NCBI GenBank assembly: GCA_020445565.1
Contig: JAGRGI010000017.1
Span: 1-54,042 of the forward strand
DNA: 54,042 bases
Direction of reading: 5' to 3'
Origin: Chromatiales bacterium
Lineage (GTDB): Bacteria; Pseudomonadota; Gammaproteobacteria; JAGRCI01
Shown: one piece after another, positions 35,301 through 42,110 of the stretch
How positions within the stretch are numbered: the stretch's first letter is position 1
Layout of the letters: each line of letters opens with the position of its first letter
Notes under the pieces: model-generated
Databases searched by the model: none
What the model was told of the DNA's origin: nothing
Seen by the model: the letters and a program-made list of their open reading frames with translations, nothing else
Program-made: the position numbers and the translations under genes

Positions 35301-36036
35301 ACAGGCCCCGATGATCGCTACGTATCGCCAAACCCTGGCTGCTGTAGTCCAGGGCCTCGCGCAGATCACCATCGGAAAGGGCCAGTCTGGCTAAGCGGGC
35401 GTAGCCATCGACAATCTGGCCAATGGCCGTTCGTGCCCGATTGTCAGCGGCTGGGCGCTGTCGAACAATACGAGCGGCTTCCGCCAGACGGGCGGCAATC
35501 CGAGGACGTTCGCGGGCGTCCGGGTCTACTACGGCCGGCACTGGCGGTTGGTCAACCTCGCCAGCGGCCTTCGCCAGCGGCAGGCTTATGCCCTTGTCTC
35601 GTGCAAGGGTGATTGCGTTTCGGCCCTGCGGCCCCAGGGCGGGGTTGGCTCCACGCTCGATCAAAAGCCGTTGAATCTCACTGCCGCCGTTGGCCACGGC
35701 CATCATCAGAGGCGTCCAGCCGTAGCTGTTCTGGACGTTTACATCGGCTCCGCCTGCAAGCAATTCTCCCACTGCCGCGACATTGCCGCGCGATGTGGCG
35801 ATCATCAGGGCGGTGCTGCGATCCTTGTCGCGAGCGTTGACATCCACTCCGCCCCGCAGCAGTTCACGGACTTCAGCGGAATCGCCGCGGAAAGCCGCCG
35901 CCATCAGATCGGATGCATCCGCCGCACGGACACTATCGAACAGCATGAAGACGAAAATTGCCGAACAGGCAATCATCGACAGCGGGGTTTTCAGCCAGTG
36001 GACGATATGCACGTGACCTCGATGCAACCCGGGCAC
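32317..36036 (-). CDS. Large exported ankyrin/TPR-like repeat protein
   Basis: This 1239-residue protein has a signal peptide or anchor (LKTPLSMIACSAIFVFMLF, cut near VRAADA), then three or four ankyrin repeats (about 42-150; DVNARDKDRSTALMIATSRG, DVNVQNSYGWTPLMMAVANG), then about 1050 residues of TPR-like helical repeats. At least six repeats carry a [EP]xxDNAxxSYRxVLALDPxN signature, near residues 382, 595, 713, 835, 1055 and 1162. A copy is also in the Ser/Thr kinase at 28955-30613. It is probably periplasmic, as a long scaffold. Family and role are unknown; it may interact with the kinase or the outer-membrane protein next to it. Confidence 0.85.
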   Translation of the reverse strand: MPGLHRGHVHIVHWLKTPLSMIACSAIFVFMLFDSVRAADASDLMAAAFRGDSAEVRELLRGGVDVNARDKDRSTALMIATSRGNVAAVGELLAGGADVNVQNSYGWTPLMMAVANGGSEIQRLLIERGANPALGPQGRNAITLARDKGISLPLAKAAGEVDQPPVPAVVDPDARERPRIAARLAEAARIVRQRPAADNRARTAIGQIVDGYARLARLALSDGDLREALDYSSQGLAIRSDHRGLLAVRQQTLLAGSEKMLAAGRLARAAEGYQELLRSDANNPQAQTGLARVADAYLQRARNANAAGKSKAAMEALSAGLRLVPDDRELLALRDRLLAERDRDASERQRLAQQQWDAERQRSTIERLLAEAQDNLRTRRLTLPENDNALDRYRRVLALEPDNTEARQGLARIVATYAEWARGALARGDLDKANQFIDSGFSVHKADPELIALRREAADAENRLKAQLAARERLLTTARERESSDPLAAAKVYRELLAEDANDRGAVLGLERIANGFRERAEGERRAGSLDEALRLVEQGLGVRGDLPALLSLKDDLTADKAKQQQEHADELERQRRLEETLALGERQFLSGKLNAPEGDNALDSFRQALEIDPENVRARSGLDRISANHLANARRLQQEGSLAEALLALQVAEGVDPDAPELVVLNKELRQALAERQRQEAIREQARIAAETRLAGIRQGLAKAADQENAGNILEPAGDNALRSYRQVLALDPDNTDAQAGISRLIDAQRLLIQGYRQAGRLEDALAAAQSGLKAWPGTESLTNLSDELAADLDRRAAQAELAARARLAAEQRQAAIDALLSRAAKQLDAGRLGGAGNDNALVSYREALSLDAGNREARLGVARVAEAYRNRASDALQRGDFNAGLEDVQAGLNAVPADGGLLSLRRQLVSAQHEQDRREAEKAARLGEIATGLSEATRLRAVDPVAAVGAYRKVLSVDSGNVEAQLALAEIADDELGKARDLAAAGRWDSAAESIDTGLRAQADNQDLLALRLEIDAGRKEQDQALRSQARLDRQVRVLLTLADEQLRGGRLSMPEGDNALLNYREVLALQANNETALRGVSGVVRQLMDPARHNTTIRELDAGLALLSDAGKTVGPESPAAVLYAKLANQLRDYANDYGQIAGLMEKAEQQFNAGRLTLPPGDNAEESYRQVLALDPDNPRAKDGLQKLLERAKLELAAKMKAMREAKRRLDADEEALRLSIQRELSEQRTASDRP

Positions 36037-36133
36037 ATGGGGTTAGACGGCAAGCTCGAATACAATTTCGAAGAGTGCCGATTATAGCCCACAACGCGAA
36101 TACCCTGTTTCACCTTCGAGGAGGAGAATTTCC

Positions 36134-36886
36134 ATGTCCGAAGCCCATGCAGACGCCACTCCCGTTGCCCTGGTCACCGGTTCCGCCGCCCGCGTCGGGG
36201 CAACAATATTAGAGGCTTTGCATGACCGGAAATTCAACGTCTGCCTGCACTACCGGGGCAGCCGCGAGGCCGCCGAAGCCCTGAGCGCACGCTTGAACGG
36301 GATTCGTCCGGATTCCTGTCTCACACTTCGGGCGGACCTGGGAAATTTTTCACAATGTGAAAATATCATCGGCGCAGCGCATCGTCACTGGGGGCGTTTG
36401 GATGTCCTGGTGAACAATGCCTCGGCCTTCTATCCCACGCCGGTCGGCACAATCAACGAACACCACTGGGACGATCTTATGGCCGCCAACGTCAAAGGCC
36501 CCCTGTTTCTCTCTCAGGCAGCGGCCCCCCATCTGCGCGAGACCCAGGGAAATATCGTCAATCTGATCGACATCTACGCCGAGCGGCCGCTGAAAGAACA
36601 CACGGTCTATTGCATAGCCAAGGCGGGTATCGCCATGCTGACCAAATCCCTGGCACAGGAACTGGGCCCACGGGTACGTGTCAACGGTGTCGCGCCAGGC
36701 GCGATATTGTGGCCGGAAGCCGGCAAGGACGACGAACAGAAACGGGAGATTTTGAAGCGCGTCGCTCTGAAGCGGGCCGGCGAGCCGGATGACATCGCCC
36801 AGACCGTTGTTTTCCTGGCCACTTCAGCCCGATACATCAGCGGACAGATCATCGCCGTGGACGGGGGGCGCAGCGTAATCCCGTGA
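36134..36886 (+). CDS. Pteridine reductase (SDR family, PTR1/FolM-like)
   Basis: This 250-residue short-chain dehydrogenase has a pteridine-reductase-type Gly-rich start (VTGSAARVGATILEALHDRK, with SAARVG rather than GxxxGIG), NNASAFYPTPVG, and the catalytic YCIAKAGI (Tyr and Lys). Pteridine reductases reduce dihydrobiopterin or dihydrofolate using NADPH. The ATG at 36134 follows a strong GAGGAGGAGA site. folE2, which starts pterin synthesis, lies elsewhere in the window (44547), so a folate or pterin role is plausible. A general SDR on another substrate is the alternative. Confidence 0.87.
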   Translation: MSEAHADATPVALVTGSAARVGATILEALHDRKFNVCLHYRGSREAAEALSARLNGIRPDSCLTLRADLGNFSQCENIIGAAHRHWGRLDVLVNNASAFYPTPVGTINEHHWDDLMAANVKGPLFLSQAAAPHLRETQGNIVNLIDIYAERPLKEHTVYCIAKAGIAMLTKSLAQELGPRVRVNGVAPGAILWPEAGKDDEQKREILKRVALKRAGEPDDIAQTVVFLATSARYISGQIIAVDGGRSVIP

Positions 36887-37002
36887 GGCGCACCGCGAAA
36901 ACCAGTTGAGACTACACTTAAGTTCACGGACACCTGCTGACTCGCAGCACGCTTTTCGAGCAGTCCAAACACTACGATAAAGACCAACTGGAGGAGACCT
37001 CA

Positions 37003-37461
37003 ATGCCGAAATTCCTACGTTTGCCCGTACGTTTTCTTTTGCCTCTACTGGCCGCAGCTGTGCTGTGCCAGAGCAGCCTGGCGCTGGCGGCCGACGACGA
37101 AAGTCTTGCCGCGCACAAGGTTGTCATCCAGGTGAGTGTCGCTGATCCGCAGGTACATCAGATGGCCTTGAACAACGCGGCGAATTTGCAGAAGGCCCTG
37201 GGGCCGGACAATGTGGACATCGAGATCGTCGCCTACGGGCCAGGGTTGAACATCATGACCAACCGCAGTCCGGAATCCAGCAGAATCCCCAGCATGGCCA
37301 TGCAGAACATCGTCTTCAGTGCCTGCGGCAATACCATGCGCAATCAGGCCCAGCGTATGGGTCGGGAGCCGCAGTTGGTCGAAGGCGTTCGTGTGGTGCC
37401 GGCAGGCGTGGTACGCATCATGGAATTGCAGGAAAAGGGCTATACCTACATCCGTCCCTGA
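37003..37461 (+). CDS. Exported DsrE-family protein
   Basis: The 152-residue protein has a signal peptide (MPKFLRLPVRFLLPLLAAAVL, cut near ALAADD) and a DsrE-like fold: KVVIQVSVADPQVHQMALNN, then DNVDIEIVAYGPGLNIM and a single Cys108 in VFSACGNTM. Members of this exported DsrE subfamily occur in many sulfur-cycle proteobacteria; a periplasmic sulfur-handling role is possible but not shown here. The ATG at 37003 is preceded by GGAGGAG. It is followed by a strong intrinsic terminator that overlaps the end of parE. Confidence 0.85.
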   Translation: MPKFLRLPVRFLLPLLAAAVLCQSSLALAADDESLAAHKVVIQVSVADPQVHQMALNNAANLQKALGPDNVDIEIVAYGPGLNIMTNRSPESSRIPSMAMQNIVFSACGNTMRNQAQRMGREPQLVEGVRVVPAGVVRIMELQEKGYTYIRP

Positions 37462-37471
37462 AACCTCCCGC

Positions 37472-37508
37472 GGGCGACCTGACTACACCTCGGCCAGGTC
37501 GCCCTTTT
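37472..37508 (+). terminator. Intrinsic terminator of dsrE-like gene, inside parE 3' end
   Basis: GGGCGACCTG (37472-37481) pairs with CAGGTCGCCC (37495-37504) across a 13-nt loop, followed by TTTT (37505-37508). It begins 11 nt after the DsrE stop. The right arm is also the coding sequence for the last residues of ParE (GDLAEV and stop, read on the other strand). Confidence 0.8.
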
Positions 37509-39369
37509 CCTGTAGCCAGGAACGACGGTCTGCAGCCCGCTTCTTGGCCAGAAGCATATCCATCAGGTCGACCGAGCGGTCCCCCTCCTCCACCGTCAGC
37601 TGCACCAACCGCCGCGTGTCCGGGTTCATGGTGGTCTCGCGCAGTTGCAGGGGATTCATCTCACCCAGTCCCTTGAAACGCTGCACGTTCACCTTGCCCT
37701 TGATCTTTTCCGCCTGGATACGGTCCAGGACACCTTGTTTCTCGCTTTCGTCCAGGGCGTAGAAAACCTGTTTGCCCACATCGATGCGATACAAGGGCGG
37801 CATGGCCACATAGACATGGCTGCCAGCCACCAGCGCCGGAAAGTGTTTGTAGAACAGTGCGCACAACAGCGTGGCAATATGGGCGCCGTCGGAGTCGGCG
37901 TCGGCCAGGATGCAGATCTTGCCGTAACGCAAACCGGTCAGATCGCTGCTGCCTGGCTCCACCCCTACCGCCACGGCAATGTCGTGTACCTCCTGCGAAC
38001 CCAGGACCTCGGCGGAATCCACCTCCCAGGTATTGAGGATCTTGCCGCGAAGCGGCATCACTGCCTGAAACTCCTTACTGCGCGCTTGTTTGGCCGATCC
38101 TCCCGCGGAGTCGCCCTCCACCAGGAACAGCTCGGAGCGGTCCGGGTCCTGCAAGGTGCAATCGGCCAGCTTGCCCGGCAGTGCCGGTCCACTCGTGACC
38201 CGCTTGCGGGCAACCTTCTTGCCGGCGCGCAGGCGCTTCTGGGCATTCTGGATCGCCAGATTGACGATCGCTTCGGCCTCGTTGGTATGTTGGTTCAACC
38301 ACAGGCTGAAGGCATCTTTTGCCGCGCCGGAAACGAAGGCGGCGGATTCACGGGAGGACAGGCGCTCCTTGGTCTGGCCTGAAAACTGCGGTTCCTGCAT
38401 CTTCACCGAAAGCACAAAACTGACCCGGTCCCAAACGTCGTCAGGGCTCAGGGACACACCCCGCGGAAGGAGTTTGCGGAAATCGCAAAACTCACGGATG
38501 GCCTCGGTCAACCCGGAACGCAGGCCATTGACGTGGGTGCCGCCCTGTACCGTGGGAATCAGGTTCACATAGCTTTCCACCACCGCTTCGCCGCCCTCTG
38601 GCAGCCAGGCAAGCGCCCAGGCAACGGCTTCCCGTTCACCTTCCAGAGAGCCGACGAACAGCGCATCGGGAATACGCGGATAATCCGTCAGTTGGCTGGA
38701 GAGGTAATCCGCCAGTCCGTCTTCATAGAACCATTCCTCCGTATCGCCACTGCTTTCGTCCGCAAACCTCACCGTCAGCCCCGGACAAAGCACAGCCTTG
38801 GCTCGCAAGGCGTGTTTGAGACGCGCGATGGAAAACTTGCGGGAATCGAAGTACTTGGGATTGGGCCAGAAACGGATGCGGGTGCCAGTGTTCTGCCGGC
38901 CTACCTTGCCGACCTCTTCCAGATCAGAGACCTTTTCCCCATCGGCAAAGGCAATGTTGTACTCCTTACCGCCGCGACGTACCCAGACCTCCAGGTGCTG
39001 TGACAAGGCGTTGACCACAGAAACGCCAACGCCATGCAGACCCCCGGAGAACTGATAGTTCTTGTTGGAGAACTTACCGCCAGCGTGCAGCCGGGTGAGT
39101 ATCAGTTCCACGCCCGGTATTCCCTCCTCCGGGTGTATGTCCACGGGCATGCCACGGCCATCGTCGCTTACACTGAGCGAGCCGTCGTCGTGCAGTATCA
39201 CCTCGATGCGCTTCGCATGGCCCGCCATGGCTTCATCGACACTGTTGTCAATGACTTCCTGCGCCAGGTGATTGGGACGGCTGGTGTCGGTATACATACC
39301 GGGCCGGCGGCGAACCGGATCCAGCCCGCTGAGTACCTCTATGGCAGAGGCATCGTAGGCACTAGTCAT
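37483..39369 (-). CDS. parE: DNA topoisomerase IV subunit B
   Basis: ParE is the ATPase subunit that, with ParC, decatenates daughter chromosomes. The 628-residue protein (E. coli has 630) shows the GHKL ATP site (EVIDNSVDEAMAGHA; SDDGRGMPVDIHPEEGIPG; SGGLHGVGVSVVNALSQ), the transducer region (PTVQGGTHVNGLRSGL) and the Toprim metal site (LFLVEGDSAGGSAKQARSK, then ADADSDGAHI). The shorter length and the NNLL-less insert exclude GyrB, which is about 800 residues. Its 3' end overlaps the terminator of the convergent dsrE-like gene. parC is not adjacent in the window. Confidence 0.97.
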   Translation of the reverse strand: MTSAYDASAIEVLSGLDPVRRRPGMYTDTSRPNHLAQEVIDNSVDEAMAGHAKRIEVILHDDGSLSVSDDGRGMPVDIHPEEGIPGVELILTRLHAGGKFSNKNYQFSGGLHGVGVSVVNALSQHLEVWVRRGGKEYNIAFADGEKVSDLEEVGKVGRQNTGTRIRFWPNPKYFDSRKFSIARLKHALRAKAVLCPGLTVRFADESSGDTEEWFYEDGLADYLSSQLTDYPRIPDALFVGSLEGEREAVAWALAWLPEGGEAVVESYVNLIPTVQGGTHVNGLRSGLTEAIREFCDFRKLLPRGVSLSPDDVWDRVSFVLSVKMQEPQFSGQTKERLSSRESAAFVSGAAKDAFSLWLNQHTNEAEAIVNLAIQNAQKRLRAGKKVARKRVTSGPALPGKLADCTLQDPDRSELFLVEGDSAGGSAKQARSKEFQAVMPLRGKILNTWEVDSAEVLGSQEVHDIAVAVGVEPGSSDLTGLRYGKICILADADSDGAHIATLLCALFYKHFPALVAGSHVYVAMPPLYRIDVGKQVFYALDESEKQGVLDRIQAEKIKGKVNVQRFKGLGEMNPLQLRETTMNPDTRRLVQLTVEEGDRSVDLMDMLLAKKRAADRRSWLQEKGDLAEV

Positions 39370-39439
39370 TCAAAATCCAGGTTAAAAATGGCTTGTCAGG
39401 AAAATTCAGCTACCCAGGCCCTGCGACAGGGGCATGCCG

Positions 39440-39973
39440 TCAACGTTCGATGAACTCATCGGAGCGATGCAGGCGCCGCAGCGACTCATCCACCGGCAGC
39501 GGCAGGCCGAACCGGTCGCACAGTAAAAAGCGTTGCAGGTCGGATCGATAGTGAAAGGCGCCTCCGGAACGTATACGTTTCCAATCGGGGCGGCGGGCAT
39601 CCTCAAAACGGCCGTCAACCGTACCGTAGGCATATGCCTTCACCTCACGCTCACCGCAATGGATACCCTCAAAGATGACGTTGCGGCTCTGACTGGAGTC
39701 GATGACCACCGTGTAGCGCACCACCCCGTCGTCACCGACAGCCAGGGACTTGGCATCGATGAAATAGCGAAAGCCGCGATCGGGCCCGGTGATGTCGAAC
39801 TCGACAAGCCGGTCCTCTTCCGGGAATGGCGGAATGGTGTAGCTGCCTTCCGCCCAGGGTTCCGGGTCGGAAATGTTCGGATCGACAACCGACTCGTAGT
39901 CATCCAATGGCGAATCTGCCCGGACTGGACCACTTAGCAGCAGTACCGTCAGGAGTGTCCACACTCTCCACAT
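39440..39973 (-). CDS. CNP1-like family exported protein
   Basis: The 177-residue product has a signal peptide (MWRVWTLLTVLLLSGPVRA) and the CNP1 (cryptic neisserial protein) pattern: WAEGSYTIPPFPEEDRLVEF, then FRYFIDAKSLAVGDDGVVRY, NVIFEGIHCGEREVKAYAYG and DWKRIRSGG. Function is unknown. The ATG at 39973 is used because the signal peptide begins there; the frame upstream to 40216 runs into the kinase gene and is not protein-like. It follows the HprK-like gene by 187 nt on the same strand and may be unrelated to that cassette. Confidence 0.85.
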   Translation of the reverse strand: MWRVWTLLTVLLLSGPVRADSPLDDYESVVDPNISDPEPWAEGSYTIPPFPEEDRLVEFDITGPDRGFRYFIDAKSLAVGDDGVVRYTVVIDSSQSRNVIFEGIHCGEREVKAYAYGTVDGRFEDARRPDWKRIRSGGAFHYRSDLQRFLLCDRFGLPLPVDESLRRLHRSDEFIER

Positions 39974-40160
39974 TGGGGGAATCTCCGAAAAACGATCGAA
40001 GGGGTTTGGCGATTGCCAAAAATCAACATACCAGGTGACACAGGACTTTCGTTCGCCTGCCGGGCGGCAACTGGCGCACAGCCGTGCCTTGTAAGGATCA
40101 TCGCGACAACCATGGCAAGCGAAAAGACCCGTCCGCTGCCTTGGTGTGACAGAAAGCGCG

Positions 40161-41171
40161 CTAGATGTCGGCTTCCGACACCAGCCGTTCGTCTTCGCGC
40201 AAATCATCCCCGGCAAGCCGATTCATGATCTCGACTGCCGGTTCGAGGTGATTGTAGTGCAGTTGAAAACTTTCGCATCCGCGTATCAAGCGACCCACGG
40301 CACGAAATCCGGCTGCCCCCTGAACCTCGTAGTTGAAGGAATTCCCGCTCACCCGCAGGAAAGCCCGTCCACGGGCCATGGGGTAGAGGCGGTTGTCGTT
40401 ACTGGCCGAGTACTTGGGAAACACGATCCACGCCGGCCGCCCTGGTTCGTCGACCCGCAAAAGGCTCTCTCGCGTGGGACGCACGTGACTGACGTCGCCC
40501 TTGCGGGTTCGGGGAAAAACCGGACCCAGCACGGCATCGGGGGCGAAGGCCCGAAAGGCGGGGATCGCGGTGTTCTTCAGCGGAATGGGCCGAGGCAGGG
40601 CCAGCATGGTACCGTCTTCGGGACGAATCAGGCCAAACTCATCGGAAAGCAAACGCCAACCGTCCATCATCAGAGCGGCACACAGGGTGCTCTTTCCAGA
40701 GCCGGGGCGCCCCGGAAGAATCGCTACCCGACCGTTCTTTTCCACTACCGCAGAGTGCAACATCAAATAGCGGTTGGCGCGGGTGGCAATGCACCAGTTC
40801 AGGCCCCATTCGAAGTGGGGAAAGGCATGGTCCAGGGGAAAGGGCGCGAAAGGCCGTTCGCTGTCGGCATCGAAACGCACCTGGGGCTGAAACCAGCGAC
40901 GCAAACCCACGGGACGGGGCAGTCCAAGGTGGAAATCGATGATTTGCGGGTACTCGGGCACCAGCAGCGGAAAATCCCCGTACAGCAGCATGAACGTGCT
41001 GATGAAAGCCGTCGCGTCTGCATGTAACGATACGCTGAAAGGACCGGCCTGATAACGCAGGCCGCCTCGACGCAAGCGCCGCTTGAGTTCGGCTTCGCCT
41101 AGGTCGGCGACCCGTACGGTTGATAAGGTTCTATCAACCCCAGTTCGTCGAGCTGTGCCAGATGTTGCCAA
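40161..41171 (-). CDS. HprK-related kinase A (HPr-rel-A system)
   Basis: This 336-residue protein resembles the C-terminal kinase domain of HPr kinase/phosphorylase: LMLHSAVVEKNGRVAILPG, P-loop GRPGSGKST (154-162) and LLSDEFGLIRPEDGTMLALP. It lacks the HprK N-terminal regulatory domain and instead has a 130-residue N-terminus with GDFPLLVPEYPQIIDFHLGL. It matches the HprK-rel-A (TIGR04352-type) family, whose substrate is unknown. I used the ATG at 41171, which overlaps pqqD-like by 73 nt; no better start was found. It probably phosphorylates a peptide or protein presented by the PqqD-like partner (inference). Confidence 0.83.
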   Translation of the reverse strand: MATSGTARRTGVDRTLSTVRVADLGEAELKRRLRRGGLRYQAGPFSVSLHADATAFISTFMLLYGDFPLLVPEYPQIIDFHLGLPRPVGLRRWFQPQVRFDADSERPFAPFPLDHAFPHFEWGLNWCIATRANRYLMLHSAVVEKNGRVAILPGRPGSGKSTLCAALMMDGWRLLSDEFGLIRPEDGTMLALPRPIPLKNTAIPAFRAFAPDAVLGPVFPRTRKGDVSHVRPTRESLLRVDEPGRPAWIVFPKYSASNDNRLYPMARGRAFLRVSGNSFNYEVQGAAGFRAVGRLIRGCESFQLHYNHLEPAVEIMNRLAGDDLREDERLVSEADI

Positions 41172-41404
41172 AGAGATTCCAGGAAAACTCGCCGGTCGTC
41201 GGGAGCGAAGGTAGTCAGAAGGCCCTGCGCGAGATCTGTAACGCTGCTGGGCCTGCTGGCCAGCCGTTCCAGGACGGTGATCCCGACAAGATTGAGTATG
41301 TGCGTCTGGCCGGAGGCGGGATTGAACAGCAGTGTCTCATCTTCCCACTGCTCTTGCAGCAGCTCATCCCAATTGGGAACGGTCCACAAAAGTTCATCCG
41401 CCAT
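41099..41404 (-). CDS. PqqD-like peptide chaperone of the HPr-rel-A system
   Basis: The 101-residue protein has the PqqD/RRE (RiPP recognition element) pattern: LLFNPASGQTHILNLVGITVLERL is the PqqD-type beta-strand and helix, followed by VTDLAQGLLTTFAPDD and a C-terminal helix LESLWQHLAQLDELGLIEPY. PqqD domains bind leader peptides and hand them to modifying enzymes. Here it lies directly between the small Tat-like protein gene (21 nt upstream) and the kinase gene (overlapping), which supports a single operon. It matches the HPr-rel-A PqqD family. Confidence 0.83.
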   Translation of the reverse strand: MADELLWTVPNWDELLQEQWEDETLLFNPASGQTHILNLVGITVLERLASRPSSVTDLAQGLLTTFAPDDRRVFLESLWQHLAQLDELGLIEPYQPYGSPT

Positions 41405-41425
41405 CGCGACCGGCCAGGGATCGCA

Positions 41426-41848
41426 TCAAATGAAGGAATCGTAGCAGGAATCCGTGAGCGCTTCCTCTCCCATGGTCGGGTTGATGGTCGCGTTCGCCCC
41501 CGTCTCATCCACATAGATCGCGCACAGGTCTTCAGTGGCGGGATTGTTGTCCGGGTCGCAGGGTACGCGCAGAAACCGGTCATCCTCAAAAAATTCGAAA
41601 TTGCCGTCCACGGTCATCCGTTCGGTCCCGTCGCGCTGGCGCACGGGTGTGGGCGGATTCACATCGGTGCCCTTCCCGATGCAGTGGTAGACGCTGTGCA
41701 GGGCCATGGCCTTGCCGCTGTGCAGAGTCAGAACCGCAGGCACGACGGCCATACCCTTCATGATGCGTCGGCGGGTCAGGGATGAATCCGGCTGTTCCGA
41801 ACTCGTCTCATCTCGCTTTGGATCATTCGTTCTATTGGAATCTGTCAT
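41426..41848 (-). CDS. Small Tat-signal-like protein with four Cys, candidate cassette substrate
   Basis: The 140-residue product starts with an acidic, Ser-rich N-terminus, followed by a Tat-like signal: RRR at 26-28, then IMKGMAVVPAVLTLHSGKAMA. The mature part has Cys56, Cys97, Cys109 and Cys135 and ends CYDSFI. I do not recognise a family. It is the first gene of the operon, 21 nt before the PqqD-like gene, exactly where a precursor peptide or exported substrate would sit. The ATG at 41848 is used; a start at 41926 is possible but would put the Tat-like region at residue 52. Confidence 0.7.
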   Translation of the reverse strand: MTDSNRTNDPKRDETSSEQPDSSLTRRRIMKGMAVVPAVLTLHSGKAMALHSVYHCIGKGTDVNPPTPVRQRDGTERMTVDGNFEFFEDDRFLRVPCDPDNNPATEDLCAIYVDETGANATINPTMGEEALTDSCYDSFI

Positions 41849-42110
41849 ACTATGCCCCGTCCACCGCTTCGGAATGGATAATTTTGCGGAGTATACCGCG
41901 AACCGAGCCCATTTCGGAAACCACACGTCACTTCTCCAGACAGAAAGGCAAGTACTGTGCCCGATTCGCCGCTACCCATACCAATCAATGGCTTGTCGTG
42001 CACCCAACTTCTCGTTTTCAGCGAGACTGTAAAAAAACCTGACATCGCTGTCCTGACAAACCACACGGCCTTCACAACCCTCGGCAGCCGACCGAGACGA
42101 GCTTAAGCGC

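Noticed and set aside
33292..35394. Several plus-strand frames inside the ankyrin/TPR gene
   Set aside because: They are shadows of a GC-rich repeat gene with one long, domain-bearing frame on the minus strand.
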